NCBI GenBank assembly: GCA_047967505.1
Contig: CM106539.1
DNA from: Dipteris shenzhenensis
Lineage: Eukaryota > Polypodiophyta > Polypodiopsida > Gleicheniales
Direction: 5' to 3' (one strand)
DNA length: 64,000 nt
The notes below the pieces were generated by a model that worked only from the letters and a program-made list of their open reading frames with translations, searched no databases and was not told the origin of the DNA. Positions 24,531 to 36,945 of this stretch are shown here, piece after piece. Positions within the stretch are counted from its first letter, which is position 1; every line of letters starts with the position of its first letter. The translations under genes were made by a program, and so were the position numbers.

Positions 24531-25269
24531 ACCAGGTGGGCATGGAGGGAAAGACTTGGAGTCAATGTTGGTAGTGTCCTATGATGATATGGGTTTCAAA
24601 CCAAAAGGGGAGATGCCAGAGAAACAAAGTTATCCACCAGAAGCATTGCCATCACATGATCTAAGGGGCCTATACTAGTTGAAAAGAAATTGCCCGTGGT
24701 AGCCAAAGGTAAACATCCAATTGATTGGAATGAGCAAAATAGAGTTCGTCAAGATGTTCTTAAAGCTCTTTATCAGGTGAATGTTGGAAAGGAAGTTAGA
24801 GTGGGGAGTAAAAGATACCTCACATTCTCAACCTTTGGAAATAAAGATCAATACATAAATAAATATGATAGAGGAGAAGATTCTACCCCCACATGTTAAG
24901 CTAGCTAAGAATAAGGAGGCACTAGTAAAAGAAGGTGACCAGCATGAAGGATGTACAAAAGATGTTGATGCATGCAAGGAGCAGCATGAAGGCCCAAAGC
25001 TTGACGATATGAAGGGACTGACTCTTTTTAGAGAATGTTATCCGATTGGTGGCATATGCAACAAACCCAAATTTGGAGATGCAGTGAAACATGGGAATTG
25101 TTTCACAGTTTGCTGAAGGCTCAAATAAATATCACATTGGACCAACTTCTTTAATCTGCCAATACTCAAAGCACAATTGTTGATGAATTTGACGGATGGT
25201 GGTGTGAGCCTAATGGATAAGGCAAAATCGGAGATTTAGGAAGTTAACCCCAAAGTTAATGCAGCATAA

Positions 25270-25620
25270 ATTGAAGATGTAGATTATACTGTTCCCCTAA
25301 TCCAGGTGGAATCTAAATCACATATCATATCGAAGGTCCTTTTGGATGGCGAGTCTAATGTGAACATTTTGTCAAAGGATCTTTACAAAAAAATTTGTCT
25401 CGATGAGTTAAAAGCAACACCTTTTCAGGTCAAAATGGCCAATCAACTGAGGGTCCAACCTCTTGGGATACTAAGAAATTAGCAGATCAGAGTTTGTGGT
25501 CTAACTTTCATGGTCAATTTTGTTGTTCTTTGAATGGAGGGAGATGATAGATATTATTCCATGTTCCTTGGTAGGCCATGGTTTGAGGCAACCAAGATTA
25601 AGTAGGATTGGGGAGCTGAT
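25270..25620 (+). pseudogene. protease of gypsy F
   Basis: The plus-strand frame reads VPLIQVESKSHIISKVLLDG, then ESNVNILS, and later MFLGRPWFEATKIK, a gypsy retropepsin. The active-site triad is DGE where DGG or DSG is expected, and a stop lies between the active site and the flap end. Confidence 0.72.
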
Positions 25621-26729
25621 AGGGGAACTGTACGTAAGGGAAATAATAAATTTAAAATGGCGATGGTTCCAACAAGGAGTGTTCCAAAAAGTGTTCAACC
25701 CTTGGCAACTAGCTAAAGGCATTAACATGGTGGTCGAAGTTGAAGATGATGAAGAAGAGTATTTTCTCAAAAGGAATCCCTCTTTAATTCCAATTTTTGA
25801 AGTGGATGTGCAGGTCATAGTGGACCATGTTAAATTACACGGTGAAGTGGAACAGAAACTAAACAAAGAACAGAGAGTACACAGCAAACTGGAGAGGAAC
25901 AAAATCTTCCTTCAATACTAATGTAGTACAGATGATGGCTCTGTCCACCCATGCACTCCCACAGTGGAGCTTAGATGGCGATCTACAAATACTAGGTGAA
26001 GAGCTACTAGTTGGAAGATTTGAACTGATCTGATACAATGGATTGGGGAGGTCACCTCTTTATAGCTATGAGTGTAGTAGTACGTAGTCGGTGGAACCGA
26101 CTAGTCATCCATGGAATATTCAGGGAATATTTCCTATACCATTGCCTCAGGGGCTCCTACCCCGAACCCCCACTAGGGGAGCCACTAGCCCCCATGGGAC
26201 CCCCTAGCTAGGGGCCAACTGGCCCCCAGGCCCCAGCAAGAATAAGGGGCTCCCACACAATCACCTTTCTACCATCAATGGTCTCATTGATAGACCTCAT
26301 CTGACATGCAATTTAGGATCCATCCAGTGTCCCCAGCTTACACATGGCTTCTCCATATATGGGGGCCTTAGAACTTGAGCACCTTGGACCAGTGCTGGTT
26401 ACCAGGAGGGTGGGGCATCGAGCATATCTAACATACCAATACAAGAAAAATGAAGAGAGTAGTTCTTCATCAAATAAGGTTAATGCAGTTTCGAATTCAG
26501 TGGGAGATAGTCTGAAAGCAGAATAGAGGAAATTCAAAGAATAGAAGTAAGATGAAGTAACCTCTAAATAGTGGGATGCTAATGAAGAAAAAGTCAAATT
26601 TTATATCAAAACAAATATTCAGGCAATCATTGAAGCAAAAATAGCATTTGAATATCACTTGAGAAGGTGTGCACGAGTTCAAGAGGATGACCTCAAAGAA
26701 ATGAATCTCAGAATAGAACAAGATCCGAA

Positions 26730-27360
26730 GATGGTGCATGTTAGTGCTTTTGTTGGATGGAACTTTTCATGAAAATTTGAGACATTTGTTGCTGGAATTC
26801 AAGTATATATTTTCTTGGCATTATATAGACATGAAGGGGGTTGATCCATCTTTTTGTCAACATAGGATCAAGTTAAAGAAGGATGTTGTCCCCATGATCC
26901 AGCGAAGATACAAAATGAACCCAAATTATGCTTAAAAAGTGAAGGAAGAAATTGACAAATTGCTCAAGGTAGGGTTTATCTACCTAGTGGATAAGGTAAC
27001 ATGGCTTTCACCCCATAGTTATAGTACCTAAAAAGAATGGTAAACTCAGGGTGCATATTGATTACAAAAAGCTCAATGTAGCAACAATAATAGATCCTTT
27101 TCCATCACCTTTCTGTGACACAATGCTTGATGCCATGGCTAGTCATGAGATGTATAGCTTTCTTGATGGTTTCAGTGGGTACAATCAAATAAGGATGGCT
27201 CCAGAAGATAGAGACAAAACTACTTTCATTACAAAGTGGGGAGCTTTTGCTAGCATGTCATGACTTTTGGTCTAAAGAATGCACCTCCCACATTTCAGAG
27301 GTGGATTCAAGAAGCCTTTGCTCCATACTTGACAACTTTTATCAAAGTGTTTTTTATGTC
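26730..27360 (+). pseudogene. reverse transcriptase N-terminal half of gypsy F
   Basis: Frames give FKYIFSWHYIDMKGVDPSFC, KKNGKLRVHIDYKKLN, MYSFLDGFSGYNQIRMAPED and KTTFITKWGAF, the fingers and palm start of a gypsy reverse transcriptase. The following bases keep only traces before homology is lost. Confidence 0.8.
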
Positions 27361-27659
27361 ATGATACCCATATTTGGTGGCTTAAAACAACCAAGCACAT
27401 GAAGGCAAGCCTTCTAGTGTGTCCAATTTGGTGTGCACATGCATGCAAACTAATTGAGCAATCCAACAAAGAATATGATGTCTAGTTGGGTATTTGCTAA
27501 ATGTGACCTCCATTGGAGTGATTTTCCCCTTACAGTTCTCCGTTTAGTATCTTTAAGTAGTATTTCTCATGTAATGTAACTATGCTATCCTGCTCTTGCC
27601 AAATTTTGATGTCAAGAAAGTAATGAAGCAGACTGAGATTGGTCAAACCAAACTCCGTC

Positions 27660-28561
27660 TTCACATATTCATCCTTCTCTTCATAATTCCCCATTATGAT
27701 AATCAACTACGAATTCACCATCAACTTGCTATGCCCCACTAAATGGGGCAATAGGTTTGAATTAATGCATTTTGGATCAAATTGGTTCAACCATCAACAT
27801 CCAAAACCACAATCAATTCCCTATCCCCCTTTGAATGGGAATATAAGTTTGAATCTAATGCATTTTGGATCAGATTGATTCTTCCAATGCAATTATCATC
27901 CTCTAGTACCATGCTTCTAGGTTTTTCTTAGTTATTATAATGCCTCTTCGAGTTTGCATGCCATCATAGAAATAGATTCCTCCTTCAAAACCCCATTCAA
28001 AAATGTTGAATTCACATCCATCTAGAAGATGGACCACTACAAATAAGTTGCCAATGTGATCACTACTTGGATCATCTCCATTCAAGCTATGAGAGCAACT
28101 ATCTTATTGTTTGAATCTAATGCATTTTGGATTAGATTGATTCTTCCAATGTAGTTATCATCCTCTAGTACCATGCTTCTAGGTTTTTCTTAGCTCTTAT
28201 AATGCCTTTTGGAGTTTGCACACTGTCACAAAAATCAAGTGGCTCCTCCACATAGAAATATAAGTTTGAATCTAATGCATTTTGGATTAGACTGATTCTT
28301 CCAATGCAATTATCATCCTCTAGTACCATGCTTCTAGGTTTTTCTTAGCTCTTATAATGCCTTTTTGAGTTGCACACTGCCACAAAAATCAAGTGGCTCC
28401 TCCACATAGATTCCTCCTCCAAAACCCCATCCAAAATATTGAATTCACATCCATCTGGAGGATGGACCACCACAAATAAGTTGCCAATGTGATCACTACT
28501 TGGATCATCTCCATTCAAGCTATGAGAGCAACTATCTTATTGTAATTGATTGACAACCCCT
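27660..28561 (-). pseudogene. copia relic B, reverse transcriptase part, with internal triplication
   Basis: The minus strand reads phrases like VVHLLDGCEFNI and LDGVLEEES, the decayed form of the copia motif DVKSAFLNG-LEEE. This segment is present about three times: 27843-28109, a shorter copy 28109-28256, and 28258-28543. It continues the frame that ends at 32892 on the other side of A2. Confidence 0.68.
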
Positions 28562-28621
28562 TGTGGGGGTTAAAGGCCACTGTACCTTAACCCCGACTTG
28601 GTATTTTGTTTCATTTGCATC

Positions 28622-31600
28622 ATGCCATTCTCTTCCATGTCTGAAATGGAGTTTTTCAGCATTAAAACGTTTTATGGGATAAACTTTTCTATGTGGAAAG
28701 AATAGATAAGGGATGTCCTTATTCAAAAGAAGGAGATTAAACCCTTGGCAAGGATTTAAGCTAAGCCTATAGATATGTTTGAGGATGATTGGAATGAGTT
28801 GAATGCATTACCAAAGTCTACTATTACACTTCATCTTGCAGAGTCAGTTGATTTCACAGAAGTAAATGAGCACACTATGGAAGATTTGTGGAAGAAATTA
28901 TGTGCCACTTATAAGAAGGAAACTAGTTGCCTCTAATAAAGTTTACCTCATGAAGAGGTTGTTTGAGCTACAAATGAAGGAAGGGGTTTCCACTACTTCT
29001 CACTTAAATGAATTCAATATTATTTTCAGGCAGCTTCGGGCTCAAAAGATGAATGTTGATGTGGAGATTAAGGCAATATTCCTCTTGTGTTCATTGCCAT
29101 CCTAATGGGATACCTTCTGTACAGCTATCAGTAACTCTACATCTACTAGAGTACTAAAGTTTAATGATGTTGTGGGTAGCTTGTTGGTCGAGGAGATTAA
29201 ACAAAAGTCTATGGAGGAGATTAAACGAAAGTCTATGGATGGCAACAAGCAGGATGTAGCCTTAAATGCACAAAGGGGTAGATCACAGTTCAGGGGGACG
29301 TCCCAAGAAAGAGAAAAGTCTCGTAGAAAGTCCAGGGCATGGAACATTGAGTGTTCCATTGTGGTGGCAAGAAGGACCACATGAAAAAGGATTGCTACAA
29401 GCTGAAAAGAGAGCAAAAGGATAAGAAAAAGAGTGCAAATTGGGGTGCAAATAAGAAGGAAGAGAGTCCAAGGGAGAACAAAGTCAAAATGAAGATCAAG
29501 GAGATCAATGCAGTCACTAATAATAGTGACAATGACATTCTCTTCATGTCTAGTCTACCTGCAAACTTGCTTACCACTTCAGATGATGCATATTCCTAGG
29601 GTTGGATTTTGTATTATGGTGCTTCATTGCATGTTACTCCCCATAAGTGGTTCTCCACTTATGACAGTGGAAAGATAGGTTGTGTGCATCTTGGAAATAA
29701 CTATTCATGTGACATAGTGGGAGCAGGGGACATAAAGTTTTCTTTTGCAAATGGGTCTCCATTTGTTTTGAAAAATGTGAGACATGCGCCTAAGCTGACT
29801 AAGAGTCTTATTTCAGCGAGGGTCAACTAGACCACCTTTGGTTTTCAGAGTTGGAAAATTCAGAAGGGCTCTATGGTTTTGGCAAGAGGTGCTAAGTGTG
29901 GGACATTGTATCCCTTACATGTATCAAGGGTGAATGATCATGTTGTTGCAATAATCGAGCAACCAAGTAATTATTTGTAGCATTGCCGGTTGGGGCACAT
30001 GAGCCAAAATGGAATGAAACTTTTATGCCATTAGGGTTATGTACTGCATTTGAGTTTTTCTGGCTTTGAATTTTTTGAGCATTGTCTCTATGGAAAGCAT
30101 ACTAAATCAGCCCATAAAAGAAGGGGAAAGAAAGAGCTTGAAATGCTTGATTTGGTGAATTCAGATATATGTGGTCCCATGCCTACACGGTCATTAGGCT
30201 AGGCTGAATACTATGTGATATTCATTGATGATGCAACTAGGAAAGTATGTGCTTATGCTATAGCTCAAAAAAGCGGTGTTCCAGGTATTTCAGAAATGGC
30301 TGGCTTTGGATGAAAATTAGTCAAGTAGAACACTTAAATGCCTATGGCTGACAATGGTGGAGAGTATATCTCTCATGACTCAGCATTTTTGTGATACACG
30401 TGGGATCAAGAGGAAGCTCACATCCCCTTGTACTCTAGAGCAAAATTCAGTTGCAGAACAGATGAATCAAACCATTCAGGAAAGGTTGCAATGTATGCTT
30501 TCCAATGCAAGTCTTTCTGGTTGTTTTTGGGCTGAGGCAATGAAGACTTCAGTGCATGTGATCAATCGGTCACCTAGTAAGAGTTTGGATGGTGGTATTC
30601 CTGAAGAGGCATGGAGTGGCAAGAAGCCCTCTTATTCTCATTTGTGTATATTTGGGTGTGAGGCATATACACATGTCCCAAAAGAGCTTCCAAAGAAGCT
30701 ACATCCTAACTCTAGAAAATGCATCTTTTTGGGTTATGGTGAAAGTGGAGAGATGGGCTTTCATCTATGGGATCCAAAAGCAGAGAAGATCATTGAAGCC
30801 ATGATGTGGTGTTTAATGAGAAGAAGATGCATGACACCCGTGAGGGATGTGGAACTGAGGAGAATTACTTTCCAGGATGTGAATCCACTTGCATATGTTG
30901 ATAGCAGCAAGCTGTCCATGCACCGAATGTGTAGGAAATGGTTCCACCAGGTACTTCTACATGTGCACAATCAAGGGCAACAATCAAGGGCAAATGATGG
31001 ATCATCTATTGGTGGAAATGATGAGCCAAATGTGGCTGATATGCAGGTGGGACAGCAAGCTGAAATGCCCTTGAGAAGATCATCTAGAGTATCTAGACCG
31101 CCTGAGAGATTTGTTCCAGGGGCAAACTATGTGATGCTTTTACTGATTGCAAGGAGCCTTCTTGCTATAGAGAGGCTATGATGCACAAGGATAAACACAA
31201 GTGGGAGTATGGTATGCAATCAGAGATGAATTCACTCATGAAGAATAAGACTTGGGACTTGGTTTCTTTGCCACATGGAAAGAAAGCATTGCCATGTAAA
31301 TGGGTCTACAAGATGAAGGTCACAAGTGATGATGTGCCAAAGTACAAGGTGAAGGTCACAAGTGATGATGTGCCAAAGTACAAGGCCCCTGTTTAGTTTT
31401 TGCTAAAGCGTTCAAGCAAGAGAAGGGTGTGGACTTTGATGAGATCTTCTCTCCGGTTGTGAAGATGGCCACACTTAGATGCGTACTTGGACTTGTGGTA
31501 GCAATAGAGGATATGGAGCTTATGCAGATGGATGTCAAGACAACTTTCTTACATGGGGATCTGCATGAGGAAATTTGCATGGTACAGCCGAAAGGATTTG

Positions 31601-32627
31601 AAGAAAAGAACAAAGAACATTTGGTTTGCAAGTTGAAAAAGAGTCTTTGTGGCCTTAAGCAAGCTCCTAGAGAATGGTATCAGAAGTTTGATGCTTTCCT
31701 TCAGTCCTCGGGTTTCACAAGAAGTGAGATTAATCACTGCATGTACACTAAAAGGGCTAAGGATAATAGCCTGATACTTCTGGCACTTTATGTGGATGAT
31801 ATGCTATTGGCTAGCAAGAACACTTATGAGCTAGATGCATTGTAGTCCAAGTTGCATGAGGCCTTTGACATGACGGATTTGGGACATGCAAGTCATATTC
31901 TTGGTATGCACATCACGTGTGACTAGAGTAGGAAACTCCTTTAGCTTTCATAGAAGGAGTATGTTACAAAAGTGTTGCAGCATTTCAATATGGAGGGGGG
32001 GAAGGCAATAAGTACTCCATTGCCTCCATATGTGAAGCTAAGTGGCCAAGGTTCCTTATTCATAAGCGGTTGGGAGTCTTATGTATGCTATGATAGCTAC
32101 TAGACCGGACATTGCATTTGCTGTGGGAGTTGTTAGCCGATATATGGCTAATCCAGGAAAGTGGCATTGGGAGGCAGTTAAGTGCATCATGAGGTACATG
32201 AATGGTACCAAGGAGATGTGCATCTGCTTTGACAGAGGAGAAATGTGTGTCCTTGGATACACAAATTCAGACTATGCAGGGCATGTGGATAGCAAGAGAT
32301 CCACTTCTGGTTATGTGTTCACCTTTGTAGGTAGTGCAGTGTCGTGGATGTCTCGCACATAGAAGTGCGTTGCTTTGTCTACCACAAAGGCCGAGTATGT
32401 TGCAGCCACAGAGGATTGCAAGGAGGCTATATGGCTTGGACGGCTAGTGGGAGACTTGGGGATTCCTACAAGGATATCGACATTGCATAGTAATTCCATG
32501 AGTGCTATTTAGCTAGCACGGAATCCGGTCTTTCATGCAATAACCAAACACATTGAGGTCAGGTACCATTTCATCGGTACCTAGTCAGCGGTTTGAGTAT
32601 TCTCATGTATTGATGGGCATTGGATAG
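28622..32627 (+). pseudogene. gag-pol relic of A2
   Basis: It is collinear with the A1 polyprotein from the gag start (MSEMEFFSIKT after the first codons) to the last residues MGIG and the stop at 32625-32627. Numerous stops and shifts break it, and a short deletion lies near 32575 in RNase H. Recognisable parts: protease region with CVHLGNNYSCDIVGAGDIKF, integrase NSVAEQMNQT, reverse transcriptase YVDDML near 31790, and RNase H YVFTFVGSAVSWM. A 33-bp tandem duplication lies at about 31315-31385. At the site of the A1 stop it has TGG (Trp), near 30770. Confidence 0.9.
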
Positions 32628-32680
32628 TATGTCCATTGGTTGTTCTCCCTTAAAGGCACATTGGCCTTTAAGTGGGAGGT

Positions 32681-32891
32681 TGTGGGGGTTAAAGGCCACT
32701 GTACCTTAACCTTGGGGGTTAAAGGCCATTGTACCTTAACCCCGATTATGTACAATACTCAAACAAATATATATATGGATGACATCGAAGATTAGGGTAT
32801 TCAGCACCCACCAAAACTTGTGTGGCTCTCTCTTCTAGCTCTCCCTCTCTCTCACCTTCTTCTATTCTACTTTCGTTGTTAAGATCTCTCA
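32681..32891 (+). repeat. 3' LTR of A2 with internal duplication
   Basis: It follows the polypurine tract AAGTGGGAGGT (32670-32680), begins TGTGGGGGTTAAAGGCCA and ends at CTCTCA. The first 30-odd bases (GGGGGTTAAAGGCCA...CCTTAACC) are repeated in tandem, which makes it longer than the 172-bp A1 LTR. Confidence 0.88.
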
Positions 32892-33720
32892 CCCCTTGAT
32901 CACTAGCCCTTCCTTATACTTATCAAGGACCCCATTAGGTTTGTACTTGAACTTGTATATCCACTTGGTCCTATGACCTTGTACCTAGTTGGTCCCAAAA
33001 TGAGATTCCATGTTTGATTCTTTTCAATTGGTTCCATCTTGGTTTCCATTATGATTGCCAGTCTAGGTTGTCCGTTGCCTCTTTCAAAGACCTCATCTCT
33101 TTGATAATCTTGACCTAATCCATTAGACCATAGTGTGCCATGGGCATGTTTGGAATCACCTCGATCTTGCCGTCTAAAGTTTCCTTGACCTCTGAACTCC
33201 ATCCAAAGTCACCTTGAGCTCTCTAGCCCATTTGAACGAGTCTTTGAGATATTGGCATTTTCAAAATCTTTGAGTGCCTTCAAACATCACAGTAATCTGT
33301 ACTTCTCCTTCTTTGGTACTTCCCTTCTCAAGATCTTAATCTATATTCGACTTGTCACTCAATCCTAGATTCAAGTCTATTGTTGGTAATAGACATATAA
33401 TTGATTGTACACTTGAGTGTGATCCCAATGATACTCTAGTATGTAGGGAGTTAGTTGCTTGAAAGACTACATCCTAGCTGATCACCAACTTTATTGTCAT
33501 TGGATAATACAAACTATAGGCATTGGATTATTCATTATAATTGTGAAGATGCACTTCCAACTCTTAGAATCTATTGTGGTCCATGTGTCGATATGGACAT
33601 AAAAGCAAGTGTCAGAACCAAATATCCAAATACCCAATTGTCAGGACCAAATACCCAAAGATGCTTGATGGTCTTCTTTCTAGAACACTCCTCTAGAGGT
33701 GTCTTCAGTTCAATTGCCTT
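32892..33720 (-). pseudogene. copia relic B, integrase end to reverse transcriptase start
   Basis: The minus strand gives DSKSWKCIF and KLVISWDVVFQ near 33580-33480 (the integrase tail DPKSRKCIF...ISRDVVFDE). It then gives TKWIYKFKYKPNGVLDKYKE and GLVIKG at 32990-32896, the start of copia reverse transcriptase. The frame stops at the A2 insertion and resumes at 28561. Confidence 0.75.
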
Positions 33721-33889
33721 CTTTGTAGTTTAGTTCAAAACACGAATTGCTAGTTGTGTTGACCACCTCTGCTGCCTATAACAAATGTGGAAGATTATTT
33801 CCTCTTGGCATACTCAACCCCACCTCAACAATCACCTAGCTCTTTCATTTTTCCACCTCATTTTGTGGAGATCTCCTTGCCATCATTAC

Positions 33890-34690
33890 TTCTGCTTGAT
33901 CTTAGTCTACTTGCAGTAAATACCCAATCCCATCAACGTAAACTCACTCCCCTTATTTGTACAAAGCATCTTTATCTCATTCTTATTTTTTGTTTTTGTG
34001 GCCCAATTAGGCTTGTTGCAAGCACACATATTCCTTACTTGTTCAATGATATCGACTTCACGTCTCCTCCCATGCTTTGATGTGAGAATGTGTATTTTCA
34101 TCATTCATCTTGGCAAGAGTCTTGTCTGCACAGTTGTTCAAAACCTTGTAAGAGACAACTCAGGGCAACCCCTCCCACAGAGGAGGTACACTTATGTCAC
34201 CTTTCAAAACCTTGTCTATACATCACTTTTCAAAACCTTGCAAGAGACAACTGAGGGCAACCTTCATGGAGGAGGTGCACATATGTCTGTGCACCTTCCC
34301 TAGTGCTGAGCATGAGCAAGGGAGCTCTCCTCCATTGAATGTTGACTTTCCTCATTTTTATGACTAGTTCAGTGATGTGTCCAAGGGAGCTTATCATGGG
34401 AGCTAGTTGAATTCCAAGTCTTGATATATTATGTGGAGTATGTCTTGAGTCTTACACTTGCGAGTAGTGCACTACCATACAATGAGGAGATTGGAGCATC
34501 CTTTGTTAATGTTTGATTGGTTTTGTGAGCTCGCACCTCACATATTCACTTATTTGGTTCACGTTTGATCTCTAAGTCATCTGTTGTTCTCTGTTCACTT
34601 GTAAATCGTCTCTATGCATTCTTGGTGTTCGATTGTGAATAAATTATTGTTTTTCTTATGTTGATTTTTGGTCTTTGTGAATCTAAAGCT
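33890..34690 (+). repeat. direct duplicate Y1 (about 0.8 kb, non-coding)
   Basis: It matches 36186-36945 over most of its length (tcccatcaacgtaaactcac, gacttcacgtctcctcccat and many other phrases). Inside each copy a roughly 70-bp unit with caaaaccttgtaagagacaa is itself repeated. It ends in a phrase tttgtgaatctaaagctggg just before the TA microsatellite. Whether these are LTRs is unclear; no TG...CA edges or primer site were seen. Confidence 0.8.
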
Positions 34691-34695
34691 GGGTT

Positions 34696-34696
34696 G

Positions 34697-34728
<32 letters not shown>

Positions 34729-34789
34729 GTATGTATGTATATGTATGTATGTATGTATGTATGTATATATACATATATATACATATATG

Positions 34790-34821
<32 letters not shown>

Positions 34822-34824
34822 TGA

Positions 34825-34910
<86 letters not shown>

Positions 34911-35365
34911 ACATATGCATATATATACATATACATATGTATATACATACATATGTATATGTATATATATGTATACATATGAATATATATATACATATGT
35001 ATGTATATACATACATATGTATGTATATACATACATATGTATGAATATACATATACATATGTATGTATATACATACATATGTATATGTCTATATATATAT
35101 ACATATGAATATATATACATATATACATATACATATATATACATATACATATGTATATATACATATGTATATGTATATATATGTATATGTATATATGTAT
35201 ATATATTCATATGTATATATATATATATATATATACATATATATATCTCTATATATATATATATATGTATATATATGCATATATATATCTATATATATAT
35301 CTATATATATGCATATATATATGTATATATATTCATATGTATATATATCTATATATATATGCATA

Positions 35366-35424
<59 letters not shown>

Positions 35425-35480
35425 ACATATGTATATATGTATATATATATATATATGTATATATGTATATATGTATGTAT
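34696..35480. repeat. 785-bp TA/TATG/CATA microsatellite
   Basis: Almost every step alternates purine and pyrimidine: runs of TA, TATG and CATA with few interruptions (such as gaat, tcta, ttca). Both strands give long spurious Tyr/Ile reading frames. Blocks of tgta and taca face each other, so local hairpins are likely. Confidence 0.97.
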
Positions 35481-36185
35481 CCAGCATCTTGTGGAGTTCG
35501 CTGAACATCTCGATCCACATGTAAGTCTCCATCTGCGGACAGAGACCATCTAGGTCGACGGGGCAACTTCGTTTGTCGATACTAGGGGATCTGGAGGTCC
35601 TTACGACCGCGTTTGCATTCATGCCATGGGTTAGTATCGCAATTCGACGAGTGAGACAATCAATGCCCACATGAAGCATCCAAACTTGACAAACCAATTC
35701 ACTCGCGAAATGGCGATCATCGAAACGAGCATGCTAGGGCCGTGTATTCACTGCAACAAGATCCTAGAGCATAGTGCTGAGTTGTTGTCGTCTCCGACGA
35801 CGAGCGCTTGCAAGTCAACCAAATGAACCCTCCGATCATGGGCACGTTACATGACACGAATGGTGCGCCATAAGGCTTGAGGCACCCCCCACATGTATAA
35901 AAATTTATGAGTTAATCGTGATCGCTAATGTGTAACGCCTTGAGCCGTAGGTGCCACAGAAAGTAGATAACGCGCATATTCACACACACGCGACACAAAG
36001 TATGTAGAAAAGAATGAAGACACAATGTATCCGAATCCGTGGAATGCATAATGATCAAGAGACACTTGGTCCCGAGGATATACAATGTATGCAGTTGCAA
36101 CCGCTGACTAAAGGGTTGCGGCTACTTGTGCCCTTGGGGATCTGTGCTAACCCCGCAGGCTATTAATGCCTTAACACACCATTAG
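35481..36185. other. no gene recognised
   Basis: This 700-bp segment between the microsatellite and duplicate Y2 has a different texture from its neighbours: many CG dinucleotides near 35540-35830. No frame longer than noise could be related to a protein family. Confidence 0.5.
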
Positions 36186-36945
36186 TTGCTCCTTGATCTT
36201 AATCTACTTGTAGTAAGTAGCCCATCCCATCAACGTAAACTCACTCCCCTTGTTTGTACAAAGCATCTTTATCTCATTCCTATTTTTTGTTTTTGTGCCC
36301 CAAATAGGCTTGTTGCAAGCACACATATTCCTTATTTGTTCAGTGGTTCAATGATATTGACTTCACGTCTCCTCCCATACTTTGATGTGAGAATGTGTAT
36401 TGTCATTGTTCATCTTGGCAAGAGTCTTTTTTGTAGAGCTGTTCAAAACCTTGTAAGAGACAACTGAGGGCAAACCCCACGGAGGAGGTGCACTTATGTC
36501 ACCTTTCAAAACCTTGTAAGAGACAACTAAGGGCAACCCCCATAGAGGAGTTGCACTTATGTCAGTGCACCTTCCCCAGTGCTGAGCATTGGGAAGGGAA
36601 CTCTCCTCCATGGAATGCCGACTTTCCTCATTTTTATGACTGGTTGAGTGATGTGTGCAAGGGAGCTTATCATGGGAGCTAGTTGATATGTAAGACTTAC
36701 AAGTCCCTAAATATTACATGGAGGATGTCCTGAATCTTACACTTGCGAGCAGTGCACTATCATATATTGAGGAGAGAGGATAGTCCTTTGTTAATGTTCG
36801 ATTGGTTGCACCTCACATAATCACTTATTTGGTTCACGCATGATCTCTAAGTCACCTTGTTTACTCATAAATCTTCTCTATGCATGGATCACTCACAATC
36901 TTGGTGTTCCAGTGTGAATAAATTATTGTTTTGCTTATTTTGCTA
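36186..36945 (+). repeat. direct duplicate Y2
   Basis: It is the partner of 33890-34690. Relative to Y1 there is an extra block of about 650 bp (36945-37595) before the shared final phrase tttgtggatctaaaac, after which a CT microsatellite begins, where Y1 has the TA microsatellite. Confidence 0.8.

Larger units (their letters stand above)
22960..27360 (+). mobile_element. truncated Ty3/gypsy element F
   Basis: The plus strand carries gag, zinc-knuckle region, protease and the first half of reverse transcriptase, then coding stops at about 27360, before the polymerase active site, RNase H and integrase. F is a different lineage from C and D judging by its gag and protease. No LTRs were found. 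Confidence 0.75.
28562..32891 (+). mobile_element. old copia family-A copy A2 (5' deleted, TSD CCCCT)
   Basis: Flanks carry the 5-bp duplication CCCCT at 28557-28561 and 32892-32896. Only 35 bp of the 5' LTR remain (28562-28596), joined almost directly to the gag start; the rest of the LTR, the primer site and the 1.4-kb leader are absent. The 3' LTR is present. The copy carries many stops and small tandem duplications, so it is much older than A1. It is nested antisense in copia relic B. Confidence 0.93.

Noticed and set aside
28590-28630. A2 as the product of reverse transcription of a spliced RNA
   Set aside because: The junction falls near a possible CTAG acceptor, but an RNA lacking the primer site and most of R-U5 could not be copied normally, and the match at the junction is imperfect. 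A later deletion is simpler.
34595-35566. Several long Tyr/Ile reading frames on both strands
   Set aside because: They are translations of the TA/TATG/CATA microsatellite and have no independent support.
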